DNA of 64,000 nucleotides, taken from assembly GCF_001700965.1 (NCBI RefSeq), contig NZ_CP016756.1, positions 2,842,501 to 2,906,500 of the forward strand, given 5' to 3'. The stretch's first letter is position 1. Each line of letters opens with the position of its first letter. This document shows positions 31,868 through 40,882 of the stretch, piece by piece. The notes below the pieces were generated by a model. The model saw only the letters and a list, made by a program, of their open reading frames with translations. It did no database searches and was not told where the DNA came from. The DNA is from Stenotrophomonas nitritireducens (GTDB taxonomy: Bacteria > Pseudomonadota > Gammaproteobacteria > Xanthomonadales > Xanthomonadaceae). A program made the position numbers and the translations under genes.

Positions 31868-33223
31868 ATGACCTGGATGGACAGCGCGCTGCTCAGCAAC
31901 GGCCCGATCTACCTGCGCATCGTCAACAGCATCGAGCGCAGCGTGAATACCGGCGAGCTGGTGCCTGGCCATCGCCTGCCATCGCAACGTGCATTGGCCA
32001 AGCAGCTCGGCATCGACCTGACCACGGTGACGCGTGCGTTTGATGAAGCGCGGCGACGTGGTCTGATTGAAGCGCGTGGTCCGCAGGGCAGTTTCATCGC
32101 GCCGCCGAAAGCCGCCTTCGGTCAGCCGGTGGACCTGAGCATGAACGTGCCGCCGGTGCCGGACGCGACCGCCTTGAACGATGCGCTGCGACGTGGCGCG
32201 GCTGCGGTGCTTGCACGCAGCAATGCACCCAACCTGATGACGTATCACCTGGCCGGCGGCAGCCCGACCGACAGGCATGCGGCGATCAGCTGGTTGCAGC
32301 CGATGCTGGGCGATGTTGCCGATGCCGGCCTGGTGGTTGCTGAAGGCGCGCAGTCGGCCTTGGCGTCGATCCTGATCAGCCAGACCCAGGAAGGCGAGGT
32401 GATTCTGTGCGATCACCTTGTCTATCCCGGTTTGCTGCAGGCTGCCAGGTCATTGGGCCGACGTTTGCTGCCGGTTGCTGGCGATGCCGATGGAATGTGC
32501 CCGGACGCGCTTGAACGCGCTTCCCGGCAGAGCGGCGCACGCGTGGTGTACTTCAATCCCACCTGCAACAACCCGACCGGGTTGACGATTCCGCTGCAGC
32601 GCCGTGTGGCGTTGGCACGGGTGCTGCAGCAGCTGGATCTGCTCGCCATCGAAGACGATCCGTATTGGCATCACGATGTGCATGCGCCAACGCCGATCGC
32701 CGCGCTTGCACCGGGGCAGGTGTATTACGTATCAACCTTGTCCAAGGTGATCAGTCCCGGCTTGCGTACTGCTTTCGTGCGTTGTCCTTCCGTTCGCCAT
32801 GCAGAAGGGCTTGCTGTTGCCTTGCGTTCGATCTGTTTGATGGGCCATCCATTGGTGATGGCGCTGGTCAGCCAGTTGTTGCTGGATGGTTCGGCGACTG
32901 CCTTGTTGCGGCAGGTGCTGGAAGAAGCGCGCGAACGCAGCGCCCTGGCGGCGCACCTGCTGGTGCCTGCGCTGAAGGTGCAGGCCGCTGGCCTGCATGC
33001 GTGGTGCACGGTGCCAGAGCCATGGACGGACGCCGGCTTCGTGCGTGCGGCGCAGCTGCAGGGCCTGGCGATATCGCCTTCGTCGTCGTTCCGGCCGGAC
33101 GGCGCGCAGCGCAGCCGTGGCTTTCGTCTTTCGCTGGGGCAGGCCAGCAACCGCCGCCAGCTGCACAGCGCCCTGCGCCGCATCAATCAACTGGTGGATG
33201 CAGCAGATTCGATGGCTGTGTAG
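31868..33223 (+). CDS. Second MocR-type regulator, paralogue of the first
   Basis: 451 residues with the same architecture and strong likeness to the MocR gene at 29322: wHTH (H-R-L-P-S-Q-R-A-L-A-K-Q-L-G-I-D-L-T-T-V-T-R-A-F), the shared V-D-L-S-M-N-x-P-P linker, and an aminotransferase domain with Lys293 in S-T-L-S-K-V-I-S-P-G-L-R and I-E-D-D-P-Y-W. The ATG at 31868 has the ribosome site GCGGGG; an ATG two codons later is possible. A half-site TCCATACA lies about 58 bases upstream. The two regulators bracket the redox pair, consistent with local duplication. Confidence 0.88.
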   Translation: MTWMDSALLSNGPIYLRIVNSIERSVNTGELVPGHRLPSQRALAKQLGIDLTTVTRAFDEARRRGLIEARGPQGSFIAPPKAAFGQPVDLSMNVPPVPDATALNDALRRGAAAVLARSNAPNLMTYHLAGGSPTDRHAAISWLQPMLGDVADAGLVVAEGAQSALASILISQTQEGEVILCDHLVYPGLLQAARSLGRRLLPVAGDADGMCPDALERASRQSGARVVYFNPTCNNPTGLTIPLQRRVALARVLQQLDLLAIEDDPYWHHDVHAPTPIAALAPGQVYYVSTLSKVISPGLRTAFVRCPSVRHAEGLAVALRSICLMGHPLVMALVSQLLLDGSATALLRQVLEEARERSALAAHLLVPALKVQAAGLHAWCTVPEPWTDAGFVRAAQLQGLAISPSSSFRPDGAQRSRGFRLSLGQASNRRQLHSALRRINQLVDAADSMAV

Positions 33224-33720
33224 GAGCGGCGTCAGCCGCGAAGCTGATAGCAATTGAACGATAGCGCCACTTGGCGCAAGGCAGCTGTTGGTTCTCCAGC
33301 TTCGCGGCTGACGCCGCTCCCACAAACGCCGGGGCGGATGGTTGTAGGAGCGGTGTAAACCGCGAAGCCGACAGCAATTGAACTGTTGCGCGATGTGGCG
33401 CGAGGCGGCTGTTGGTTCACCGGCTTCGCGGCTGATGCCGCTCCCACAAATGCCGGTCTGGATGGATGTGGGGGCGGTGTAAACCGCGAAGCCGGCGGAA
33501 TGGCAGCAGCGGTAATCCTGCCGTGCTGTTGTTCTCCTGTCTTGGGCTTCGCGGCTGACGCCGCTCCCACAAAAGCCGAGGCAGATGGTTGTAGGAGCGG
33601 TGTAAACCGCGAAGCCGACAGTGCATCAGCTGTATATCACCGCGAACGGCCCCCCTCCCCAACCTTCCCCTTGCCTGCGGCAAAAGGGAGGGGAAAGGCA
33701 GGCGGCACGAAGCCCTCTTG
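33222..33720. repeat. Cluster of TGTAGGAGCGGYGT hairpins and one C-rich repeat
   Basis: Four tandem blocks of about 120 bases, each starting GTAGGAGCGG or GGGGGCGGTGT and ending GCTTCGCGGCTGACGCCGCTCCCACAAA, fill the gap after the second MocR gene. A CCCCTCCCC...GGGAGGGG element follows at about 33652-33695. Spacers between arms share pieces such as AGCAATTGAAC. No gene seen in this 510-base gap. Confidence 0.85.
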
Positions 33721-33733
33721 CCCGCAGCTGCAC

Positions 33734-34150
33734 TCAGCTCTGCTTGAACAGCTTGCGCTTGCCGGTCAATACCTTTTCCTTGGGCGTCAGCTTTGCGACG
33801 CCGGGGATAAGGAAGTCGGTCGGGGTCTGCCCGAAGCGGATCTTGGAGGCCAGCCAGAGCGGCATCTTGCCGCGGCCGGTCCAGGTGTTCCAGCGGTTCT
33901 CGGGGTCACGGTATTTCGGCTTGACCTTCGGGCCCTTGCGGCGCGTCGGCTTGCTCTTCAGCGCTGCGGTGTCTGCGGCCGGACCGAACAGTTCTTCGAT
34001 CGTATAACCGGTCTGCTTGGCCAGCGCGGTCAGCTTGCGCCTGACTTTTTCCGCAGGTTGACGTTGGGTGAGCGCTTTGTGCCTGTCCTGTGCGGCGCGG
34101 ATGAGAGTGTTCAGCTCCCGGAGGTCAAGGGTGTTCAGATCGATACTCAT
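33734..34150 (-). CDS. H-NS-family nucleoid protein (XrvA-like)
   Basis: 138 residues. The N-terminal part is helical for oligomerisation (L-D-L-R-E-L-N-T-L-I-R-A-A-Q-D-R). A basic linker (K-S-K-P-T-R-R-K-G-P-K-V-K-P) precedes the H-NS DNA-binding core, Y80-R-D-P-E-N-R-W with W-T-G-R-G-K-M-P-L-W-L. The family silences AT-rich and acquired DNA; Xanthomonas XrvA is such a protein and affects virulence. The start at 34150 is the first sensible Met; the open frame upstream runs into repeats. Monocistronic. Confidence 0.9.
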   Translation of the reverse strand: MSIDLNTLDLRELNTLIRAAQDRHKALTQRQPAEKVRRKLTALAKQTGYTIEELFGPAADTAALKSKPTRRKGPKVKPKYRDPENRWNTWTGRGKMPLWLASKIRFGQTPTDFLIPGVAKLTPKEKVLTGKRKLFKQS

Positions 34151-34319
34151 GGCGCTAGCGTCAGTTCTTGCCGCAGGGGTGTCAAGCCATTGTTGGCAGC
34201 TTTTGACACCAGCACAGCTGCCTTTGGCGCTTTGCCCGGAAGTGCGGCTGGCTGTGGCCGGGGCGGGTGCCTGCCTGGTAGGCAAGGGCAGGGCTGGCTT
34301 CTTCCGGTGCCATCCCTCG

Positions 34320-34512
34320 CCAAATGCCGCCCGGGTAAGCGCAGCGCACCCGGGGCGGTTCGCCGGTGGGCTGAAACATCGGCAGATGTCGGTTCCCAAA
34401 TGAGTCCCGTAGCCCGGCTAACTGCAGCGCACCCGGGGCAGTTCGCGGGCGGCCCGAAGTTTCCGCAGATGCATGCTCCCCGGGTGCGCTGCGCTTACCC
34501 GGGCTACCTCAT
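34320..34512. repeat. Three CCCGGGTAAGCGCAGCGCACCCGGG-type repeats
   Basis: Copies at about 34328-34360 and 34410-34440 on one strand and 34478-34510 inverted. The first and third can pair over a long distance. The rest of the 441-base gap between the H-NS-like and HutC-type genes holds no supported gene. Confidence 0.7.
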
Positions 34513-34530
34513 TGCCGGCGAGGGCACAAA

Positions 34531-34561
34531 AAACCCGATGACCAAGGCTGGCATCGGGTTT
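34531..34561. terminator. Hairpin terminator after the HutC-type repressor
   Basis: AAACCCGATG and CATCGGGTTT pair around an 11-base loop, with an A-run on the left side that becomes a T-run on the minus-strand transcript. It lies 30 bases after the repressor's stop. Confidence 0.8.
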
Positions 34562-34591
34562 GAGGTGCTTCAAGCGTGGGTTGGGCTTCGA

Positions 34592-35332
34592 TCAGCGGTG
34601 GTTGCGCGAAAGCACCATCGAGTAGGCGAAGCGGCCCGGTGGGTGCAGGCTGATGGCGATCAGCAGCAGGCGACCATTGGCATCGCGATAGCGGCGCTGC
34701 ACGCGCATTGCCGGCTCGGTCTTCTTGATGTCCAGCAGCTTGGCGTCGGCGGCTTCGAACGAGGCAGCATCGAATACCTGTTCCACCCGCGACAGTTTGG
34801 CCGGGTCAAGGAACTTGGCCAGGGCACGGGCGGCGCCGGCTACTTCCAGCAGCTTGTCGGTCGGCACGCCGCTGCGCACCGGGATCAGCATCTCGGTGAC
34901 GGCGATGGGCTCGCGGGTCTGTTCTTCAAGGCGCAGGCAGTGCAGGCGCAGGTATTCCTTGCCCTCATGGATGTCCAGGCGCTGCGCCGTGGCCGCATCG
35001 GCCAGCTTGCGCTCGGCTTCCAGCACCTTCAGGCGGGTGCTGTTGCCGTACTGCATCAGCAGGTCGACGGTGTCGATCTCGTGCTCGTAACGCATGGCCG
35101 CGCTCTGCGCGATCACCCGCGTGCCGGCGCCCGGCCGGCGCTGCACCAGGCCGGCGCTGATCAGCTGCGCCAGTGCTGCGCGTGCGGTATGGCGGCTGAC
35201 GCTGAAGCGTTCGCACAGTTCCAGCTCGGTAGGTAGCAGGGTACCAACGGCGTACTCGCCCTTTTCAATTGCCGCCTGCAGTAGATCGCCCAGTTCGGCA
35301 TAGCGGGGCTTGTTGCGTCGCGTACCAGTCAT
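34592..35332 (-). CDS. GntR-family repressor, HutC subfamily (UTRA domain)
   Basis: 246 residues. The winged helix is at about 10-75 (G-T-L-L-P-T-E-L-E-L-C-E-R-F-S-V-S-R-H-T-A-R-A-A-L). A UTRA ligand domain follows (about 95-235: E-Y-L-R-L-H-C-L-R-L, then M-R-V-Q-R-R-Y-R). The ribosome site AAGGA supports 35332. It probably senses an intermediate of the adjacent catabolic pathway and represses both the CoA-hydrolase gene 16 bases upstream and the divergent operon. This is inferred from position. Confidence 0.88.
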   Translation of the reverse strand: MTGTRRNKPRYAELGDLLQAAIEKGEYAVGTLLPTELELCERFSVSRHTARAALAQLISAGLVQRRPGAGTRVIAQSAAMRYEHEIDTVDLLMQYGNSTRLKVLEAERKLADAATAQRLDIHEGKEYLRLHCLRLEEQTREPIAVTEMLIPVRSGVPTDKLLEVAGAARALAKFLDPAKLSRVEQVFDAASFEAADAKLLDIKKTEPAMRVQRRYRDANGRLLLIAISLHPPGRFAYSMVLSRNHR

Positions 35333-35348
35333 ATGTACAGATCCTTGT

Positions 35349-36593
35349 TCAAAGTCTGAGCGAGAGTTCCTGCCAGCTGCGCTGCAGGGTTTCACGGTGT
35401 TCGGGTGCGGCGATGGCAATCAGGGCCTGGGCCCTTGCATGGACATCGAGATGGCGTACATCAGCTACACCATAGTCGCTGACGATACAGTCGGCATCTA
35501 CGCGGGCAAGGCTTATGGGACCGGCGGGAAGCATCGGGACGATCCTGCTTTCGCCCTTGGGGGTACTGGCAGGGAGTGCAATGATGCCGCGACCAGCGGT
35601 CGATTGGCGAGCGCCTTGCAGGAAATCAGGCAGCCCGCCGACACCACTCAGTTGGCGTCCAGACAGGAACTCGCCGTTCACCTGGCCCAGCAGATCCACC
35701 GACAGCGCGCTGTTGATGGCGGTCAGGCGCGGAATACCGCCCAGTACGTTGTGATCGTGGGTATGCCCGACCTCGCGGAAGCTGATGCTGCGCGGGGCGA
35801 TGTCGTACAGCGCCTGTGTACCCAGTGCCACGCCCGCCACCACCGCATCCGGCGCCGGTGACAGCGCGCCCGATTCCAGCAGGCCTAGCAGACCGTCGGA
35901 GATCATGCCGCTGTGGATGCGCAGGTTGCGCCGCTCGCGCACCGCGCGCAGCACCGCCGACTGCAGCCTGCCCAGGCCGAGTTGCAGGGTGGCGCCGTCT
36001 TCCACCAGCGTGGCGACCTGCGCGGCAACTGCGTCCATCGCGGCATCGGCCGGCGGATCGGGAATGTCCAGCAGCGGTGCGTCCTGCTCGATCACGGCGG
36101 TCATCCGCGACAGCGGGATCGATGGGCCGCGCGTGCGCGGCATGCGCGGGTTGATATGCGCCAGGATGCGGGTGGCGCGCGGCCATGCGGCCGGGGTGAA
36201 GTCGCAGGCGATGCCCAGCGAGCAGTTGCCGTCCTCATCCGGCGGCGCCACCTGTACCAGCACGGTGTCGAAGGCGACACTCTCGCGCAACCAGCGCCAG
36301 GTGGCGGTATAGGTCATCGGCAGATAGTCGACCCGGCCATCCAGCCAGGAATTGCGCAGCTCGCTGCTCAGGAAGATCGTGCGCTGGCGTGCCTGCGGGT
36401 GCAGCCCGGCAAAGTCGAAGGTATTGACCGTGGGGATATGCACGCCGGTGAAGCGCAGGCCTGCGCAGCGTTCAGCGCCGCTGCGCAGCCAGTGTTCGAA
36501 CAGCAGGGAATGGCCGGCGCAGCCGGGCGCGAAGATCTCCGGGCCTTGTGCGAGGTAGTCGAAAAAAGTGTCGGCATCCAGAATTCGGGGCAT
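35349..36593 (-). CDS. Acetyl-CoA hydrolase/transferase-family protein
   Basis: 414 residues of the acetyl-CoA hydrolase/4-hydroxybutyrate CoA-transferase family. Family motifs: G-A-T-L-Q-L-G-L-G-R-L, I-H-S-G-M-I-S-D-G, T-A-I-N-S-A-L-S-V-D-L-L-G-Q-V and D-Y-G-V-A-D-V-R. The usual A-I-N-x-A-L-E-V-D-L motif reads S at the Glu position (residue 298), so transferase activity may be altered. The start at 36593 has a weak ribosome site; an in-frame ATG at 36626 would add 11 residues but overlaps a palindrome. It is co-directional with the HutC-type gene and divergent from the MmgE/PrpD operon. Confidence 0.82.
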   Translation of the reverse strand: MPRILDADTFFDYLAQGPEIFAPGCAGHSLLFEHWLRSGAERCAGLRFTGVHIPTVNTFDFAGLHPQARQRTIFLSSELRNSWLDGRVDYLPMTYTATWRWLRESVAFDTVLVQVAPPDEDGNCSLGIACDFTPAAWPRATRILAHINPRMPRTRGPSIPLSRMTAVIEQDAPLLDIPDPPADAAMDAVAAQVATLVEDGATLQLGLGRLQSAVLRAVRERRNLRIHSGMISDGLLGLLESGALSPAPDAVVAGVALGTQALYDIAPRSISFREVGHTHDHNVLGGIPRLTAINSALSVDLLGQVNGEFLSGRQLSGVGGLPDFLQGARQSTAGRGIIALPASTPKGESRIVPMLPAGPISLARVDADCIVSDYGVADVRHLDVHARAQALIAIAAPEHRETLQRSWQELSLRL

Positions 36594-36621
36594 GGGGCTG
36601 ATTGCGGTGGTGGGAGAGCGG

Positions 36622-36631
36622 ATCATATGAT
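36622..36631. promoter_or_regulatory. Possible HutC-type operator in the divergent promoter region
   Basis: ATCATATGAT is a perfect 10-base palindrome in the AT-rich gap between the CoA-hydrolase gene and the divergent MmgE/PrpD operon. TCATATG recurs just before the repressor's own start (35329-35335). Assignment to this repressor is inference. Confidence 0.4.
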
Positions 36632-36728
36632 ATGTCCGGACAAAGTCGGTTATGCTCCTTTTACGCGGTCGCTGTTCCCTCCTACCCGAACCCGCTGTTG
36701 CGGGCCTGCACCGAGACTTCATCGCGCG

Positions 36729-38087
36729 ATGACCCTGCCTGCTGCCAGCCTTACCGAACAGCTTGCCCAGCGCCTGCAACGGCCGGTGTATGACGCCGCC
36801 AGGCGGCGCGCGGCACTGCTGCTGGTGGATTGGCTGGGCTGTGCCTTGGCCGCGCTGCGTTACCCCATTGCCAACCAGCTGCGCACGGTGGTGCAGGCGC
36901 AGGCCAGCGGTACTGTGGTCGCGCTGGGCGCAGGCCGGCGCACCGCCGCCGATGCGCTGCTGCTCAATGCCGCGCTCGGCAACGTGCTGGAAATGGACGA
37001 TGTGCATCGTGGCGCCATCCTGCATCCGGGCCCGGTGGTCATCCCGGTGGCCTTGGCCGTGGCGCAGGCCGAGGGCGCAGATGCCGGCGAACTGCTGGAC
37101 GCCATCGTGCGCGGCTATGAAGCCACCATCCGCGTCGGCCGCGCCCTGGGCAAGGCGCATTACCGCTATTGGCATCCCACCTCCACTGCAGGCGCGTTTG
37201 GCGCAGCCGCAGCAGCGGCATCGATACTGCGCCTGCCGGCCGAGTCACTGGCCGATGCACTGGGTAATGCAGGCAGTCGAACGGGCGGCCTGTGGCAGAT
37301 GCGCCACGAGCCGGTGCCGACCAAATCCCTGCACAACGCCGAAGCCGCACGCAGTGGCTGGCTGGCGGCGCAACTGGCGCTGGCGGGCATGCGTGGGCCG
37401 CGCAGGATACTGGAAGGCGAGCAGGGCCTGTTTGCCGCCACTGCGGCAGATGCCGTGCCGGAACTGGTGATTGCCGAGGAAGCCGACTGGCTGATCCACA
37501 GCACCAGCCTCAAGCCGTGGCCGGCATGCCGGCATGCGCACCCGGCGATCGACGCGATGCTTGATGCCTTGGCGCAACTGGATGCCGGCGAGCAGGCGCA
37601 GATACAACACATCGAAATGCGCAGCTATGCCGAGGCGCTGCGTTTCTGCGACCGCGCGCAGCCGCAGACCGAACTGGAAGCCAAATTCAGCTTGCAGCAC
37701 GCGCTGGCCTCGATCCTGGTGCACGGCCGTCCACAGCTGGCGCATTACACCGCCGAAGCCTGCAGCGATACCGAACTCGCGCCGTGGCGGCAGCGCATCC
37801 AGCTGATCGAGGATGCGCCCTGCAGCCAGCGTTTTCCCGCCCATTACGGCGCCAGCGTGCGCTTGCTGCTGGCCGATGGCCGCAGCGTGCAGGCCGAGCG
37901 CATCGACGCCTGGGGCGACCCGGAATGCCCGATGTCGGCCGACGATGTGCTGGCCAAGGCAATGGCCTTGGCGCACTGGGGTGGCGTATCCGCCGGCCTG
38001 GCGCAACCCCTCTTTGGGCAGGTGCAGGCGCTGGCCGATGGCGGCAGTCTGGACGCCCTGAATTTGATGTTGGCGCGGGTAGCGTGA
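36729..38087 (+). CDS. MmgE/PrpD-family protein 1
   Basis: 452 residues of the MmgE/PrpD family, which includes 2-methylcitrate dehydratase, cis-aconitate decarboxylase and iminodisuccinate epimerase. Typical stretches: L-L-V-D-W-L-G-C-A-L-A-A, A-L-G-N-V-L-E-M-D-D-V-H-R, H-P-G-P-V-V-I-P, and W-H-P-T-S-T-A-G-A-F-G-A-A-A-A-A. First gene of a five-gene plus-strand operon; its TGA overlaps the ATG of the second by one base. The reaction cannot be assigned, but dehydration, decarboxylation or isomerisation of a polycarboxylate is likely. Confidence 0.85.
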   Translation: MTLPAASLTEQLAQRLQRPVYDAARRRAALLLVDWLGCALAALRYPIANQLRTVVQAQASGTVVALGAGRRTAADALLLNAALGNVLEMDDVHRGAILHPGPVVIPVALAVAQAEGADAGELLDAIVRGYEATIRVGRALGKAHYRYWHPTSTAGAFGAAAAAASILRLPAESLADALGNAGSRTGGLWQMRHEPVPTKSLHNAEAARSGWLAAQLALAGMRGPRRILEGEQGLFAATAADAVPELVIAEEADWLIHSTSLKPWPACRHAHPAIDAMLDALAQLDAGEQAQIQHIEMRSYAEALRFCDRAQPQTELEAKFSLQHALASILVHGRPQLAHYTAEACSDTELAPWRQRIQLIEDAPCSQRFPAHYGASVRLLLADGRSVQAERIDAWGDPECPMSADDVLAKAMALAHWGGVSAGLAQPLFGQVQALADGGSLDALNLMLARVA

Positions 38088-39478
38088 TGCGATTTACCGA
38101 AGCCTTGTTGCAGCATGCCGGCACGCTGCGTTTTGAAGACCTTTCCGCCGAGGCCGTTGCCGCAACGCGCGTGTTCGTGATGGATTCGGCTGCGGTGGGC
38201 ATATCCGGTTCCGGTGCGCAGGTGCCGCTGACCCAGGTTGTCCGCCGCAGCGCCGCCAGTTACGGCAGTGGCAATGCGGCGCGCGCTTGGGTGACCGGCG
38301 AAGCGCTGCCTGCGGCCAGCGCGGCCATGGTCAACGGCTATCAGATCCACAGCCAGGAATTTGATTGCGTGCACATGCCGGCGGTGGTGCATCCGCTGGC
38401 GGTGATCCAATCGGCGGTGTTTGCCGCCGCCGAACAACGCGCCAACGTCGACGGCTTGCCGGTCGATGGCAAGGTGCTGATCACCGCGCTCAACGTGGCG
38501 GTCGATGTGGCCACGCTGATTGGCATCAGTGGCCGCGCGCCGATGCGTTTCTTTCGCCCCTCGATGTGCGGCGCGCTCGGTGCCGCGGCAGGTATCGCGC
38601 ATCTGTACGGTGCCGATGAAGAGCTGCTGCGGCGCGTGGTCGGCCTGACCTATAGCCACCTGTCCGGCACCATGCAGGCGCATGTGGAAGGCTCGCCAAC
38701 CCTGGCGCTGCAGGTCGCCTTGAATGCCCGCGCCGCAGTGAGCTGTTGGGAGCTGGCGCGCAATGGTTTCCCGGCACCGCGCGACATGCTGGAAGGTCCG
38801 TTCGGCTATCTGCCCTTGATTGAAGGTGAGTTCGATACCGGCCCATCGCTGCAGAAACTGGCTGCCGGCGAAGCGCAGATCCTCACGGTCAGCCACAAGG
38901 TATTCCCCACCGGCGGTGCCGCGCACGCCGCGCAGGACATGCTGATGGAGCTGCGCCAGCAGCACAGCTTGGACCTGGAAAACATCGCCAGCATCGAACT
39001 GCAGGCGCCACCGCTGGTGCGCCGCCTGGTCGGCCGCAGCTATCAGCCGGCGATGGAAACCAGCTACGCCCGGCTATGCCTGCCGTTCCTGCTCGGCACC
39101 GTGCTGCTGGATGGCAAGGTCGGGCTGTCGGCATATGCACCGAAAAAACTGGCCGACGCGCGCCTGGCTGCGTTCGCCGCGCAGGTCCGCCTGGTGCCGA
39201 ACGACTGCGAAAATCCCAATGCACTGGTGCCGCAGTCGATGACGGTCACCCTGCGTGATGGCCGCGTGCTGCACAACCAGCGCGATGCTGCCATCGGCTC
39301 ACCGCAACGGCCGCTGTCGCGCGCCCAGCAACTGGAAAAGTTCCACCACTGCCTTGATCACGCCGCGCTTCCGTTCGACGCCGGCCACCGTGATGCCCTG
39401 ATCTCCCACTTCGACCATCTGCAGGACATCGACGATGTCAGGCGGTTGGTCGACCTGCTGATTGTCGAGACCCCATGA
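38087..39478 (+). CDS. MmgE/PrpD-family protein 2
   Basis: 463 residues of the same family but clearly diverged from protein 1: V-F-V-M-D-S-A-A-V-G-I-S-G-S-G, M-V-N-G-Y-Q-I-H-S-Q-E-F-D-C-V-H, H-P-L-A-V-I-Q-S, and K-V-F-P-T-G-G-A-A-H-A-A-Q-D. It joins protein 1 by a TGATG overlap and the ligase gene by ATGA. Two family members in one operon suggest either two successive steps or a heteromeric enzyme. Confidence 0.85.
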   Translation: MRFTEALLQHAGTLRFEDLSAEAVAATRVFVMDSAAVGISGSGAQVPLTQVVRRSAASYGSGNAARAWVTGEALPAASAAMVNGYQIHSQEFDCVHMPAVVHPLAVIQSAVFAAAEQRANVDGLPVDGKVLITALNVAVDVATLIGISGRAPMRFFRPSMCGALGAAAGIAHLYGADEELLRRVVGLTYSHLSGTMQAHVEGSPTLALQVALNARAAVSCWELARNGFPAPRDMLEGPFGYLPLIEGEFDTGPSLQKLAAGEAQILTVSHKVFPTGGAAHAAQDMLMELRQQHSLDLENIASIELQAPPLVRRLVGRSYQPAMETSYARLCLPFLLGTVLLDGKVGLSAYAPKKLADARLAAFAAQVRLVPNDCENPNALVPQSMTVTLRDGRVLHNQRDAAIGSPQRPLSRAQQLEKFHHCLDHAALPFDAGHRDALISHFDHLQDIDDVRRLVDLLIVETP

Positions 39479-40872
39479 CCTACGCCACTTATTTCGAATC
39501 CTTCGATGTCAAGGAGCTGCTCAAGCAGTTCCCGCTGGACCAGGCCTTCACCGACAAGTTCAAGAACATCAGCCGCGAGGAACTGCGCGCCGAGCAGAAC
39601 GCGATGTTCCTGCGCTGCGTGACGCGCGCCTGGCAGATTCCGTTCTATCAGCGGCTGTGGGGCGATGCCGGTATCACCCCGGATGACATCCAGAGCCTGG
39701 ACGACATCACCAAGCTGCCGGTGTTCGGCAAGCACGAGATCATGGCTTCGGTGGAAGCGAATCCACCGTTGGGCGATTTCCACGGTTGGCAGGACGGCAC
39801 CGAAGCCGGTAACAAGCCGCTGGTATTCCACACCACCTCCGGCACCACCGGCCGCCCGCAGCCGTTGGTGTTTTCGCCGCATTCGCGCGAAGTGCAGAGC
39901 CTGCTGCTGGCGCGCCTGTACCGCTGGCAGGGCATGCAGCCCGGCGACGTGGTGCACTCGGTGTATGGCCACGGCATGATCAACGGCGGCCACTACGTGC
40001 GCGAGGCCATCACCCATTACACGCAGGCCCTGTTCTGCTCGGCCGGCACCGGCATCGAGATGCGTTCGGCGCAGCAGGTGCAGCTGATGAAGAGCATGGG
40101 CACCAACGTGATTGTTGGCTTCGCCGACTACATCAAGAAGCTGGCTGACGTGGCCCGCGAAAATGGCCTGGTGCCGGGCAAGGACATCCCGGTGCGGATG
40201 ATCTGCGGCCACCTTGGCCGTGAATCGCGCGAAACCCTGTCCGCCGCCTGGGGTGGTGTCGAGCTGTACGACTGGTATGGCGTGGGCGATACCGGCGCGA
40301 TTGCCGGCCAGGGCCCGGACCAGGACGGCCTGTACCTGATGGAAGACGCGCAGTACGTGGAAATCCTCGACGTCGACAGCGGCGAACTGGTGGCCGATGG
40401 CGGCACCGGCGACATGGTGGTCACCTGCCTGTACAAGGACGACATCTACCCGATCATCCGCTTCAATACCCATGACGTGACCCGCGTGCTGACCACGCCC
40501 TCGTCGCTGGGCATGAACCTGCGCCGCATCGAGGGCTTCCTCGGCCGCAGCGACAACATGGTCAAGATCCGCGGCATCAACGTATTCCCACAGGCGATGG
40601 CGCCGGTGCTGGAAGAACATGCCTCGTTCGCCGGTGAATTCATCTGCGTGGCCAGCCGTGATGAAGGCGGCCGCGATGATCTGGCCGTGCACGTCGAGAC
40701 CCGTGGCGCGTTGGATGACGCACAGCTGGCGGCGGAGTTTGCCGCCTTGCTGCGCCAGCGTCTGGGTGTTGAGATGAGCATTGTGCTGGCCGCGCCGGGT
40801 GCGCTGGCCGCGCTGACCGGTATCGAGGTACGGCAGAAGCCGGTACGTCTGATCGACAAACGTTTCGCTTGA
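39475..40872 (+). CDS. PaaK-like acyl-CoA ligase (phenylacetate-CoA ligase family)
   Basis: 465 residues of the adenylate-forming PaaK branch. The phosphate loop is H-T-T-S-G-T-T-G-R-P-Q-P (about 119-130). Further motifs are Y-D-W-Y-G-V-G-D-T-G, and the C-terminal hinge L-G-R-S-D-N-M-V-K-I-R-G-I-N-V-F-P with a catalytic Lys region. It activates a carboxylic acid to its CoA thioester using ATP. The start overlaps the MmgE/PrpD 2 stop. The substrate need not be phenylacetate; no ring-hydroxylase or paa genes are nearby. Confidence 0.88.
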   Translation: MTYATYFESFDVKELLKQFPLDQAFTDKFKNISREELRAEQNAMFLRCVTRAWQIPFYQRLWGDAGITPDDIQSLDDITKLPVFGKHEIMASVEANPPLGDFHGWQDGTEAGNKPLVFHTTSGTTGRPQPLVFSPHSREVQSLLLARLYRWQGMQPGDVVHSVYGHGMINGGHYVREAITHYTQALFCSAGTGIEMRSAQQVQLMKSMGTNVIVGFADYIKKLADVARENGLVPGKDIPVRMICGHLGRESRETLSAAWGGVELYDWYGVGDTGAIAGQGPDQDGLYLMEDAQYVEILDVDSGELVADGGTGDMVVTCLYKDDIYPIIRFNTHDVTRVLTTPSSLGMNLRRIEGFLGRSDNMVKIRGINVFPQAMAPVLEEHASFAGEFICVASRDEGGRDDLAVHVETRGALDDAQLAAEFAALLRQRLGVEMSIVLAAPGALAALTGIEVRQKPVRLIDKRFA

Positions 40873-40882
40873 GGAAGACCGC

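Noticed and set aside
33386..35236. A 616-codon plus-strand frame over repeats, the H-NS-like gene and the HutC-type gene
   Set aside because: It spans non-coding repeats and the antisense of two well-supported genes.
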